This document shows positions 1 to 5,204 of a stretch of DNA of 5,204 nt, one piece after another. The position numbers and the translations under genes are program-made. The notes below the pieces were generated by a model that was given only the letters and a program-made list of their open reading frames with translations, searched no databases and had not been told where the DNA came from. Numbering within the stretch: position 1 is the stretch's first letter; every line of letters begins with the position of its first letter. Source of the DNA: Prevotella sp. (GTDB taxonomy: Bacteria > Bacteroidota > Bacteroidia > Bacteroidales > Dysgonomonadaceae); contig JAISKQ010000146.1 of assembly GCA_031260865.1 (NCBI GenBank), forward strand, positions 1 to 5,204, given 5' to 3'.

Positions 1-1200
1 GTGGATAAAACGCTGCGTGTGGATTATATTTTTACAGGCGACAATGCTTCTCAAACCGTATCGTTGGATCAATTAAACCAATTGCCTCAATGGGCAGGCC
101 GCCGGCATCATTTGGACGAATTGGTCAGGTCAGGTAACGGACAGATTAAAGTCACAGATCTCAATTCGGGAAAGTGTATCTATAAAGACGCCTTCAGTTC
201 TCTTTTTCAGGAATGGCGAACCATACCGGAATCCGAAACGGTGAGGCGAAGTTTCGAAAACACTTTTCTACTCCCTTACCCTAAGAATAAAGTAGAGATA
301 GAAGTCAGTTTGAGAGAAAAAGACGGTTCTTACAAGACGGCGTTAAAGCATGTTGTCGATCCGAATGATATACTGATAAAAAAGAAAGGGTTAAAGAATA
401 TTCCGGCATATACTGTAATCCATCGGGGAAACTCAATAGACAAATGTATCAACGTCGTGATTCTTGCCGAAGGATATACCGCTTCGGAAATGGGAAAATT
501 CAACGCGCATGCCAAAACAGCCTGTGAACAGATATTGGCTCATAGCCCGTTTAACAGTATGCAGGATAAATTTAACTTTATAGCGGTAGAAACCGTATCG
601 AAAGATTCAGGAGTGAGCGTGCCCCGGGAAAACAAATGGAACGAAACAGCCTTTCATTCACATTTCGATACCTTCTATTCCGACAGGTATCTGACCTCTA
701 CCAATATGAAGGATATACACGATGCTATCGCGGGCATACCTTATGCGCACATTATTATATTGGCGAATACGGACGTTTATGGCGGAGGCGGCATATTCAA
801 CGCTTGCACATTGACCACCACCGGACATCCGGCTTTCAAACCGGTGGTCGTCCATGAATTTGGACATAGCTTCGGGGGGCTTGCCGATGAATATTTTTAT
901 GATAATGATACCTTCAGCGATTCTTATCCTGTTGATGTGGAACCATGGGAACCGAATATAACAACACTTGTCGATTTTCAGTCCAAGTGGAGTCATCTTT
1001 TACGGGAAGGAACGCCGATTCCCACCGATAAGGAATTGGCATCGACATATCCGGTTGGCGTGTTTGAAGGGGGAGGTTATTCATCAAAAGGGATATATCG
1101 TCCTGCTTTTGACTGCCGAATGAAGACAAATACATGTAAAGATTTTTGTCCGGCATGTCAAAAAGCGCTCGAACAACTTATTAAATTTTACACGGAGTAA
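1..1200 (+). CDS. M64-family (IgA-peptidase-like) zinc metallopeptidase, 5' end outside the window
   Basis: The 399 visible residues match the two-part layout of Bacteroidales M64 peptidases: an N-terminal beta-rich M64_N region (about residues 3-125), then the catalytic M64 domain (about 135-395). The catalytic domain opens with the strand NVVILAEGYT (151-160). The zinc-binding helix HEFGH is at 285-289, with H285 and H289 as expected metal ligands and E286 as the general base, followed by GGLADEY (292-298). The third zinc ligand cannot be assigned by eye. A cysteine cluster (C372, C379, C383, C386) lies near the C-terminus and may form disulfides. The reading frame is open at base 1. The GTG there is probably not the start, because relatives as I recall them begin roughly 25-30 residues earlier with a signal peptide, so secretion is expected but not seen. 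The family is named after a clostridial IgA peptidase; IgA cleavage by this protein is unproven. The family call is firm; the substrate is unknown. Confidence 0.93.
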   Translation: MDKTLRVDYIFTGDNASQTVSLDQLNQLPQWAGRRHHLDELVRSGNGQIKVTDLNSGKCIYKDAFSSLFQEWRTIPESETVRRSFENTFLLPYPKNKVEIEVSLREKDGSYKTALKHVVDPNDILIKKKGLKNIPAYTVIHRGNSIDKCINVVILAEGYTASEMGKFNAHAKTACEQILAHSPFNSMQDKFNFIAVETVSKDSGVSVPRENKWNETAFHSHFDTFYSDRYLTSTNMKDIHDAIAGIPYAHIIILANTDVYGGGGIFNACTLTTTGHPAFKPVVVHEFGHSFGGLADEYFYDNDTFSDSYPVDVEPWEPNITTLVDFQSKWSHLLREGTPIPTDKELASTYPVGVFEGGGYSSKGIYRPAFDCRMKTNTCKDFCPACQKALEQLIKFYTE

Positions 1201-1217
1201 AAAAAAAACAGTTAAGA

Positions 1218-1249
1218 TTTTATTTATAAGCAGAAAACAGCTATTTTTG
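1218..1249 (+). promoter_or_regulatory. Probable Bacteroidota-type promoter for the TPR gene
   Basis: TATTTTTG at 1242-1249 fits the TAnnTTTG -7 consensus. Twenty bases upstream, TTTT at 1218-1221 is an imperfect -33 box (consensus TTTG). Transcription would begin near 1255, giving a leader of about 45 nt before the ATG at 1301. The leader is A/T-rich without a clear Shine-Dalgarno sequence, as is usual in this phylum. No strong terminator closes the M64 gene, so read-through from upstream is also possible. Confidence 0.5.
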
Positions 1250-1300
1250 TCGCTGCTGATTTTGAGATAAAAGAATATATAATATTATAATACTTAAAAG

Positions 1301-2008
1301 ATGTCTTCTAAAAAAAAACAAGTTGAATTACGCGAAGAGAAAGACTGGGAACGTATAGGCACAGCGTTAGGATCTTCCGAACGTTTTATTGAGAAATATC
1401 AAAAACAATTGCTGATTGGTATCGGAGTGCTTGTCCTTGTCGTATGCGCTATTTTGGCATACAACTATTTTATAGTAGGTCCTAAGACAACAGAAGCTCA
1501 AGTAGCGATGTTTAGGGGTGAACAATATTTCAGGACAGGACAGGATTCCCTGGCTGTGTTTGGCGACAAGAACGGATATATCGGATTTGAATCCATCATT
1601 GACGAGTATGGTTCTACCAAGTCCGGAAAACTTGCCAAAGTATATGCCGGTCTTTGTTATGCCAATATGGGCAACTATGACAAAGGACTTGAATACCTGA
1701 AAAGTTATAGCGGGAGCGATAAAATTCTCTCTCATTTGATAAACGGATCGATAGGGGACTGTTTAGACAACCTGGGCAAGTCTGACGAAGCCGTTTCCTA
1801 TTACATCAAAGCTGCCAAAGGAGTTGATAACGTTTCTCAAAGTCCGCTCCTGTACAAGAAAGCGGGTTTGATATACAGGGCTCAGGGCAACTATGACAAG
1901 GTGATAGAAATATTCACTATCATAAAAGATCAGTATATGAATTCACCTGCCGCTATGGAGGCTGAAAAGTATATTGAAGAAGCTACGATACTGAAAGGAA
2001 AGAAATAA
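1301..2008 (+). CDS. Membrane-anchored tetratricopeptide-repeat protein
   Basis: The 235-residue protein starts with a charged, lysine-rich cytoplasmic segment (1-36), followed by one hydrophobic membrane span (about 37-59) and a helical extracytoplasmic region. At least three TPR-like helix pairs are visible, around 109-137 (AKVYAGLCYANMGNYDKGL), 144-176 and 183-214; each has the small/aromatic pattern and the G-x-Y/S-D-(K/E) turn of TPRs. The architecture resembles YfgM-type anchored TPR proteins, and the sequence matches in outline a conserved Bacteroidales TPR protein that I recall lying next to riboflavin genes. No catalytic motif is present; the likely role is protein-protein contact at the inner membrane, but the partner is unknown. 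The ATG at 1301 is chosen because it gives a normal positively charged N-terminus and lies a short leader downstream of a promoter. The gene appears monocistronic, ending before a strong hairpin. Confidence 0.88.
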   Translation: MSSKKKQVELREEKDWERIGTALGSSERFIEKYQKQLLIGIGVLVLVVCAILAYNYFIVGPKTTEAQVAMFRGEQYFRTGQDSLAVFGDKNGYIGFESIIDEYGSTKSGKLAKVYAGLCYANMGNYDKGLEYLKSYSGSDKILSHLINGSIGDCLDNLGKSDEAVSYYIKAAKGVDNVSQSPLLYKKAGLIYRAQGNYDKVIEIFTIIKDQYMNSPAAMEAEKYIEEATILKGKK

Positions 2009-2053
2009 TCAGGCGTATTACTATATCTATTTGATATACAGATATTTAATAAT

Positions 2054-2090
2054 AAAGGCGCTATCCATTGGAATAGCGCCTTTCTATTTT
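2054..2090. terminator. Intrinsic terminator between convergent genes, probably bidirectional
   Basis: A perfect 11-bp stem pairs 2054-2064 (AAAGGCGCTAT) with 2073-2083, around the 8-nt loop CCATTGGA. The loop can add two more C-G pairs if one A is bulged. On the plus strand the stem runs into TTTCTATTTT, a good uridine tract, 45 bases after the TPR stop codon. On the minus strand the same stem follows the ahcY stop by 24 bases and ends in CCTTTATTATT, a weaker tract. Use in both directions is inferred from its position between two converging genes. Confidence 0.85.
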
Positions 2091-2107
2091 CAGTCAGGTC
2101 TTTAATA

Positions 2108-3526
2108 TCAATACCTGTAATGTTCAGGTTTATAAGGACCTTCGACAGGAACACCTAAATACGCGGCTTGCGATTCGGTCAGCTTCGTCAGCTTAACGCC
2201 TATTTGTTCCAAGTGCAGGCGGGCGACCTCTTCATCCAGATGCTTAGGCAAACGATATACATCCACTTCGTAGTCGCGTATCCACAACTCTAATTGAGCC
2301 AATGTCTGATTGGTAAACGAGTTACTCATCACAAAGGACGGGTGTCCGGTGGCGCAACCCAGGTTTACCAAACGTCCTTCCGCCAACAAGAAGATGGAAT
2401 GCCCATCAGGGAAGGTGTATTTATCAACCTGCGGCTTGATGTTCGTATGCTTGATGCTTGGGTAGTTAACGAGCTTGTCCACTTGTATTTCATTGTCAAA
2501 GTGCCCGATATTACATACTATCGCCTGATCTTTCATTCGGGCTATATGTTCGATCGTGATAATATCCCTGTTCCCGGTGGTGGTGACAAAGATATTGCCC
2601 TCTTTGACGGCTTCCTCCATCGTAGTCACTTCAAAACCTTCCATAGCCGCTTGTAACGCGCAAATAGGGTCTATTTCGGTAACAATGACGCGCGCGCCAT
2701 AAGAACGCATGGAGTGCGAACAACCTTTACCTACGTCTCCGTATCCCGCGACAACGGCCACCTTTCCGGCAATCATCACGTCTGTCGCTCTTTTGATGCC
2801 ATCCGCCAGTGATTCGCGACATCCATATAGGTTGTCGAACTTCGACTTAGTGACAGAGTCGTTTACATTAATAGCCGGAATAAGAAGCTCTCCACGTTCC
2901 ATCATCTGATATAAGCGATGCACGCCGGTTGTCGTTTCTTCCGAGACGCCTTTCCATTCGGCTACAGTGCGATGCCAACGGTTTTTATCCTCGTTGAGGA
3001 TGCGGGATAGCGTGTCCAGTATAACTTGTTCTTCGTGATTAGAGGCTTCTTTCTTTAAGAAGTCAGGGTTTTCTTCGGCTTTATATCCCCAATGTATCAA
3101 TAGAGTGGCATCGCCGCCATCATCAACAATCAAGTGAGGTCCTTTTCCGTCGGGGAATGATAACGCCTGTTCGGTACACCACCAGTATTCTTCAAGTGTT
3201 TCCCCTTTCCACGCGAAGACCGGTACACCCGAAGCCGCGATGGCAGCCGCCGCGTGATCTTGTGTGGAAAAGATATTGCAACTAACCCAACGAAGGTCGG
3301 CGCCTAATTCTTTTAGGGTTTCTATCAACACAGCCGTTTGAACGGTCATGTGAAGCGAACCCATGATGCGCGCTCCTTTTAATGGCTTGGTAGCTCCGTA
3401 TTTTTTACGAAGAGCCATTAGCCCGGGCATTTCATGCTCTGCTATTTCTATCTCTTTCCTACCGAAATCGGCAAGGTTAATGTCTGCAACCAAATATGGT
3501 AGATTTGGTATAAGTTCTTTTGTCAT
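2108..3526 (-). CDS. ahcY: S-adenosylhomocysteine hydrolase (adenosylhomocysteinase)
   Basis: This cytosolic NAD-dependent enzyme reversibly splits S-adenosylhomocysteine into homocysteine and adenosine, removing the product that inhibits methyltransferases. The full 472 residues are present. Visible motifs are GSLHM with H59, [15 protein letters not shown] (82-96), DDGGD (135-139, D136), SEETTTG (195-201, E197 plus the NAD-contacting threonines), and K227, D231, N232 and C236 in the [15 protein letters not shown] block. The Rossmann loop GYGDVGKG is at 261-268 and GHF with H342 follows. The C-terminal tail KPEHYRY holds K466 and Y470, which in the human enzyme reach the cofactor of a neighbouring subunit. 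Aligning these with human catalytic positions shows about 36 extra residues between D136 and E197, the segment typical of many bacterial and plant enzymes. The ATG at 3526 lies 11 bp after the upstream guanylyltransferase gene, and no good promoter is visible in between, so co-transcription is likely. Confidence 0.98.
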   Translation of the reverse strand: MTKELIPNLPYLVADINLADFGRKEIEIAEHEMPGLMALRKKYGATKPLKGARIMGSLHMTVQTAVLIETLKELGADLRWVSCNIFSTQDHAAAAIAASGVPVFAWKGETLEEYWWCTEQALSFPDGKGPHLIVDDGGDATLLIHWGYKAEENPDFLKKEASNHEEQVILDTLSRILNEDKNRWHRTVAEWKGVSEETTTGVHRLYQMMERGELLIPAINVNDSVTKSKFDNLYGCRESLADGIKRATDVMIAGKVAVVAGYGDVGKGCSHSMRSYGARVIVTEIDPICALQAAMEGFEVTTMEEAVKEGNIFVTTTGNRDIITIEHIARMKDQAIVCNIGHFDNEIQVDKLVNYPSIKHTNIKPQVDKYTFPDGHSIFLLAEGRLVNLGCATGHPSFVMSNSFTNQTLAQLELWIRDYEVDVYRLPKHLDEEVARLHLEQIGVKLTKLTESQAAYLGVPVEGPYKPEHYRY

Positions 3527-3537
3527 GTATCTAATTG

Positions 3538-4620
3538 TTAAATATATTTCTCTCCGTATTTAAGCTTTACATCAGCCACAAACTGTTTTATACGCTGTTC
3601 TTCTCCTTTCTTGCATATAAGCAACACATTATCCGCTTCAACGACGATGTATCCTTCTAATCCCTGCACTACGGCAAGTTTACCTTCGGGCAAGGTGACG
3701 ATGTTTTCAGAGCTGTCGAAAAAGATGGTATTAGCTATCAGCGAGGCGTTAGCATTTTCATCTTTGTCGGATATTTCATATAACGAACCCCATGTTCCCA
3801 AGTCGGACCATCCAAATTCAGCCGCTTGAACATAGACGTTGGATGCTTTTTCCATAATACCGTAGTCAATAGATATATTAGGGCAGAAAGGAAAGTTTTC
3901 GTCTATGAATGCTTTTTCTTTCTCTGTTCCAAATACATCCAATCCTGAATCAAACCGGGTGGTAATTTCGGGTAAGTGTTGATGCAGGGCGTCCAGTATT
4001 GTTTTGTTATTCCAAATGAATATACCTGAATTCCATAGAAATTCACCACTTTCAAAGAAGACTTTGGCTAATTCAAGGTTTGGCTTTTCTGTAAATACCT
4101 TCACTTTATTTACTTCGTCAAGCTTTTCTTCGCTCATCTGTATATATCCATAACCGGTTTCAGAACGGCTGGGACGAATGCCTAAAGTGAGTAATGTGTT
4201 ATGCTTGGAAACAAAGGCGAAAGCATTTTGGATAATAGATAAGAATTCGTCTTCTTTCAGTATCAAGTGATCGGATGGCGCGACTACGATATTCGCGTCG
4301 GCATTGAAAGAATTGATGTGATATGTTGCAAAAGCGATACATGGAGCTGTGTTTCTCCTCATCGGCTCCAGCAATATTTGGTTAGGTTTTAACTCCGGTA
4401 GCTCATCCAGTACCATTTGTGCGTATTCATTGTTGGTGACAATGAATATATTTTCGACAGGCAAGATTTTTTTGAACCTGTCAACAGTCATTTGCAAGAG
4501 AGATCGACCTGTTCCAAAGAAGTCAAGAAACTGTTTAGGGCGCGCCTCACGGCTAAAAGGCCAGAAACGGCTACCTATACCGCCACCCATTATCACACAA
4601 TAATTGTTCTTATTATCCAT
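3538..4620 (-). CDS. manC: Mannose-1-phosphate guanylyltransferase (GDP-mannose pyrophosphorylase), single-domain form
   Basis: The enzyme makes GDP-mannose from mannose-1-phosphate and GTP in the cytosol, feeding surface polysaccharide, glycoprotein and GDP-fucose synthesis. In the 360-residue product the nucleotide-binding signature [13 protein letters not shown] is at 12-24, followed by RPKQFL with K29. Further motifs are EPMRRNTAP (85-93), PSDH (115-118), ETGYGYI (154-160), FTEKP (176-180), NSGIF (197-201), DYGIMEKA (252-259) and WSDLGTW (271-277). It lacks the C-terminal cupin phosphomannose-isomerase domain of the roughly 470-residue bifunctional ManC/AlgA proteins, so isomerase activity must come from elsewhere. 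The start is set at the ATG at 4620, giving [15 protein letters not shown] longer frame can begin at TTG 4641, but that codon lies inside the -7 promoter box and upstream of the predicted transcript start. It is the first gene of a likely two-gene unit with ahcY. The symbol reflects activity, not proven orthology. Confidence 0.95.
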   Translation of the reverse strand: MDNKNNYCVIMGGGIGSRFWPFSREARPKQFLDFFGTGRSLLQMTVDRFKKILPVENIFIVTNNEYAQMVLDELPELKPNQILLEPMRRNTAPCIAFATYHINSFNADANIVVAPSDHLILKEDEFLSIIQNAFAFVSKHNTLLTLGIRPSRSETGYGYIQMSEEKLDEVNKVKVFTEKPNLELAKVFFESGEFLWNSGIFIWNNKTILDALHQHLPEITTRFDSGLDVFGTEKEKAFIDENFPFCPNISIDYGIMEKASNVYVQAAEFGWSDLGTWGSLYEISDKDENANASLIANTIFFDSSENIVTLPEGKLAVVQGLEGYIVVEADNVLLICKKGEEQRIKQFVADVKLKYGEKYI

Positions 4621-4638
4621 GTTATTATATAATTTATA

Positions 4639-4669
4639 CAAAGTTACATCTTACGAATATACAAACAAA
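4639..4669 (-). promoter_or_regulatory. Promoter for the manC-ahcY pair
   Basis: Read on the minus strand, TTTG (4669 to 4666) is followed after 19 bp by TAACTTTG (4646 to 4639), an exact match to the Bacteroidota TTTG-N19-TAnnTTTG pattern. Transcription should start near 4633, leaving a leader of only about a dozen bases before the ATG at 4620. This placement excludes the alternative TTG start at 4641. Confidence 0.72.
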
Positions 4670-4702
4670 ACAAATAGAAACAATAACAAAGAAAAAAATA
4701 TG

Positions 4703-4725
4703 TAACTATTTTTTCAAAAAAGTTA
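4703..4725. repeat. A/T-rich interrupted palindrome in the divergent intergenic region
   Basis: TAAC (4703-4706) and TTTTTT (4709-4714) are mirrored by AAAAAA (4716-4721) and GTTA (4722-4725), with an unpaired TA at 4707-4708 and a single central C. It lies between the divergent manC and tRNA promoters, just upstream of the tRNA -33 box. It could be an operator or an intrinsically bent spacer, or simply a product of A/T-rich composition. No regulator can be named. Confidence 0.3.
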
Positions 4726-4734
4726 GGCGTAAAT

Positions 4735-4764
4735 TTTGATATAAGAAAAATATGCGTACTTTTG
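4735..4764 (+). promoter_or_regulatory. Promoter for tRNA-Leu
   Basis: TACTTTTG at 4757-4764 matches TAnnTTTG exactly, and TTTG at 4735-4738 lies 18 bp upstream, one base shorter than the usual spacer. The expected transcript start near 4770 is only a few bases before the mature tRNA 5' end at 4775, so 5' processing would remove a very short leader. Confidence 0.7.
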
Positions 4765-4774
4765 CAGCGCATAA

Positions 4775-4858
4775 GCCCAGATGGCGGAATAGGTAGACGC
4801 GCTGGTCTCAAACACCAGTGGATTCACTTCCATGCCGGTTCGATCCCGGCTCTGGGTA
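4775..4858 (+). tRNA. tRNA-Leu, anticodon CAA
   Basis: A complete class II cloverleaf can be folded. The acceptor stem pairs GCCCAGA (4775-4781) with TCTGGGT (4851-4857), with a G-U wobble at pair 1-72. The D stem is GCG/CGC (4784-4786 and 4798-4800). The anticodon stem CTGGT/ACCAG encloses loop CTCAAAC, placing anticodon CAA at 4809-4811, which reads UUG. The long variable arm (4819-4833) forms TGGA/TCCA, as expected for leucine. The T arm GCCGG-TTCGATC-CCGGC spans 4834-4850. The discriminator is A4858; the following bases are CT, so CCA is not encoded and must be added after transcription. The gene stands alone, with its own promoter and terminator. Confidence 0.97.
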
Positions 4859-4864
4859 CTTGAT

Positions 4865-4904
4865 AAAACGCTAATTAGCTAATGATAAGCTGATTAGCGT
4901 TTTT
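4865..4904 (+). terminator. Intrinsic terminator of tRNA-Leu
   Basis: A 16-bp stem pairs 4865-4880 (AAAACGCTAATTAGCT) with 4888-4903 and contains one G-U pair. It closes a 7-nt loop (4881-4887) and runs into a TTTTT tract (4900-4904). It starts seven bases after the mature tRNA 3' end, so it defines a single-tRNA transcript. The A-run on the left arm would also allow some function on the opposite strand. Confidence 0.88.
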
Positions 4905-5204
4905 GCTTTAGGCGATTTTTTTCCATATTTTCCCCACCGATGCGGAATTGTTTAGGGTCAACCCGAAAGGTTGAGGGGAGACGATTTTAAAAAAAAGGTG
5001 ACAAAAGTAACAGTAGTAAGTAGTTTATTAGATTTCAAGTTTACTAGCTTGTTAGAACTCTTGTACACTCAAAACTTAAAAAGTGACAAAAGTAACAGTT
5101 TTCAGAAGTCCTGTCTTTCAGACAGCGTTGGTCCTTTTTTGTTGGTTCTTTTTCCTGCGCGCAATCACAGATTGCTTGCCTTCCTTTTGCCCAAAGCCGC
5201 AAAA
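4905..5204. other. Non-coding stretch of about 300 bp with repeats and small hairpins
   Basis: No protein gene or known RNA could be supported here. All frames are broken into short pieces without convincing starts. Visible structure consists of an exact 17-bp direct repeat (4998-5014 and 5083-5099) and three short perfect hairpins. These are TCAACC/GGTTGA around CGAAA (4958-4974), CTGTCT/AGACAG around TTC (5111-5125) and GCAATC/GATTGC around ACA (5161-5175). TCCCC (4931-4935) could also pair with GGGGA (4975-4979) to enclose the first hairpin. The mix of short repeats and hairpins suggests a dispersed intergenic element or the 3' flank of a gene beyond the window, but neither is shown. Confidence 0.55.
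4998..5099. repeat. Pair of exact 17-bp direct repeats, 85 bp apart
   Basis: GTGACAAAAGTAACAGT occurs at 4998-5014 and again, identically, at 5083-5099. Each copy follows an A-run (AAAAAAG before the first, TAAAAA before the second). Within the unit the half-motif GTRAC recurs nine bases apart (GTGAC, GTAAC). The 68 bp between the copies contain no gene. Possible meanings are protein-binding iterons, traces of a small mobile element, or part of a dispersed repeat family; the sequence alone does not choose. Confidence 0.75.

Noticed and set aside
658..996. 112-codon minus-strand frame opposite the M64 gene
   Set aside because: It lies wholly antisense to the conserved catalytic domain, including the HEFGH codons, and its product resembles no family.
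1234..1263. Possible terminator for the M64 gene (AAAACAGC pairing with GCTG-A-TTTT)
   Set aside because: The stem is 8 bp with a bulge and a 13-nt loop and contains the better-supported -7 box of the next gene; too weak to call.
1367..1735. 122-codon minus-strand frame opposite the TPR gene
   Set aside because: It is antisense to the membrane span and TPR region, has no domain of its own and no promoter.
2294..2656. 120-codon plus-strand frame opposite ahcY
   Set aside because: It is a shadow of highly conserved ahcY codons, including the GHF and NAD-site regions.
4775..4904. tRNA-Leu as an integration site for a mobile element occupying the right end
   Set aside because: No repeat of the tRNA 3' end and no integrase is visible downstream; the tRNA keeps its own terminator intact.
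4940..4990. Plus-strand 16-codon frame from an ATG at 4940
   Set aside because: It has no promoter, no ribosome-binding signal and no recognisable peptide, and it overlaps a hairpin; it is expected by chance.
5044..5202. Minus-strand frame open from near the window edge (52 residues beginning LRLWAKGRQA, ending at stop 5046-5044)
   Set aside because: It has no recognisable domain and reads straight through the 17-bp repeat and two hairpins. It could be the 3' end of a gene beyond the window, but the sequence does not support calling it.
4905..5204. CRISPR array or iteron-type replication origin
   Set aside because: There are only two repeat copies, 85 bp apart, with no regular spacers and no replication or cas gene nearby.

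Overview
The window looks like ordinary chromosome from a member of the order Bacteroidales (Bacteroides/Parabacteroides/Dysgonomonas-like). Three things support this. Three intergenic stretches carry the Bacteroidota housekeeping promoter pattern (TTTG-like -33 box, about 18-20 bp spacer, TAnnTTTG -7 box). The start codons lack strong Shine-Dalgarno sequences. The proteins (an M64 peptidase, a membrane-anchored TPR protein and a short single-domain mannose-1-phosphate guanylyltransferase) are of kinds familiar from that order. I cannot fix the genus.

Layout, left to right. Positions 1-1200 (+) hold most of an M64-family zinc metallopeptidase whose N-terminus lies outside the window. A 100-bp gap with a promoter leads to a 235-residue membrane-anchored TPR protein (1301-2008, +). 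A strong hairpin at 2054-2083 sits between this gene and the convergent minus-strand pair, and probably stops transcription from both sides. On the minus strand, mannose-1-phosphate guanylyltransferase (4620 to 3538) is followed 11 bp later by S-adenosylhomocysteine hydrolase (ahcY, 3526 to 2108). A promoter directly in front of the first gene probably drives both. Divergently, a solo tRNA-Leu(CAA) at 4775-4858 has its own promoter and a 16-bp hairpin terminator.

The last 300 bp (4905-5204) contain no gene I can support. They hold an exact 17-bp direct repeat (two copies, 85 bp apart) and three short perfect hairpins. This is the only part of the window not explained by known features; it could be a dispersed intergenic element.

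The genes do not form one system. The minus-strand pair supplies GDP-mannose (sugar donor for surface polysaccharides and GDP-fucose) and recycles the methylation by-product S-adenosylhomocysteine. The M64 peptidase and TPR protein are cell-envelope or exported proteins of unproven role. I see no convincing new defence, mobile or biosynthetic system here.
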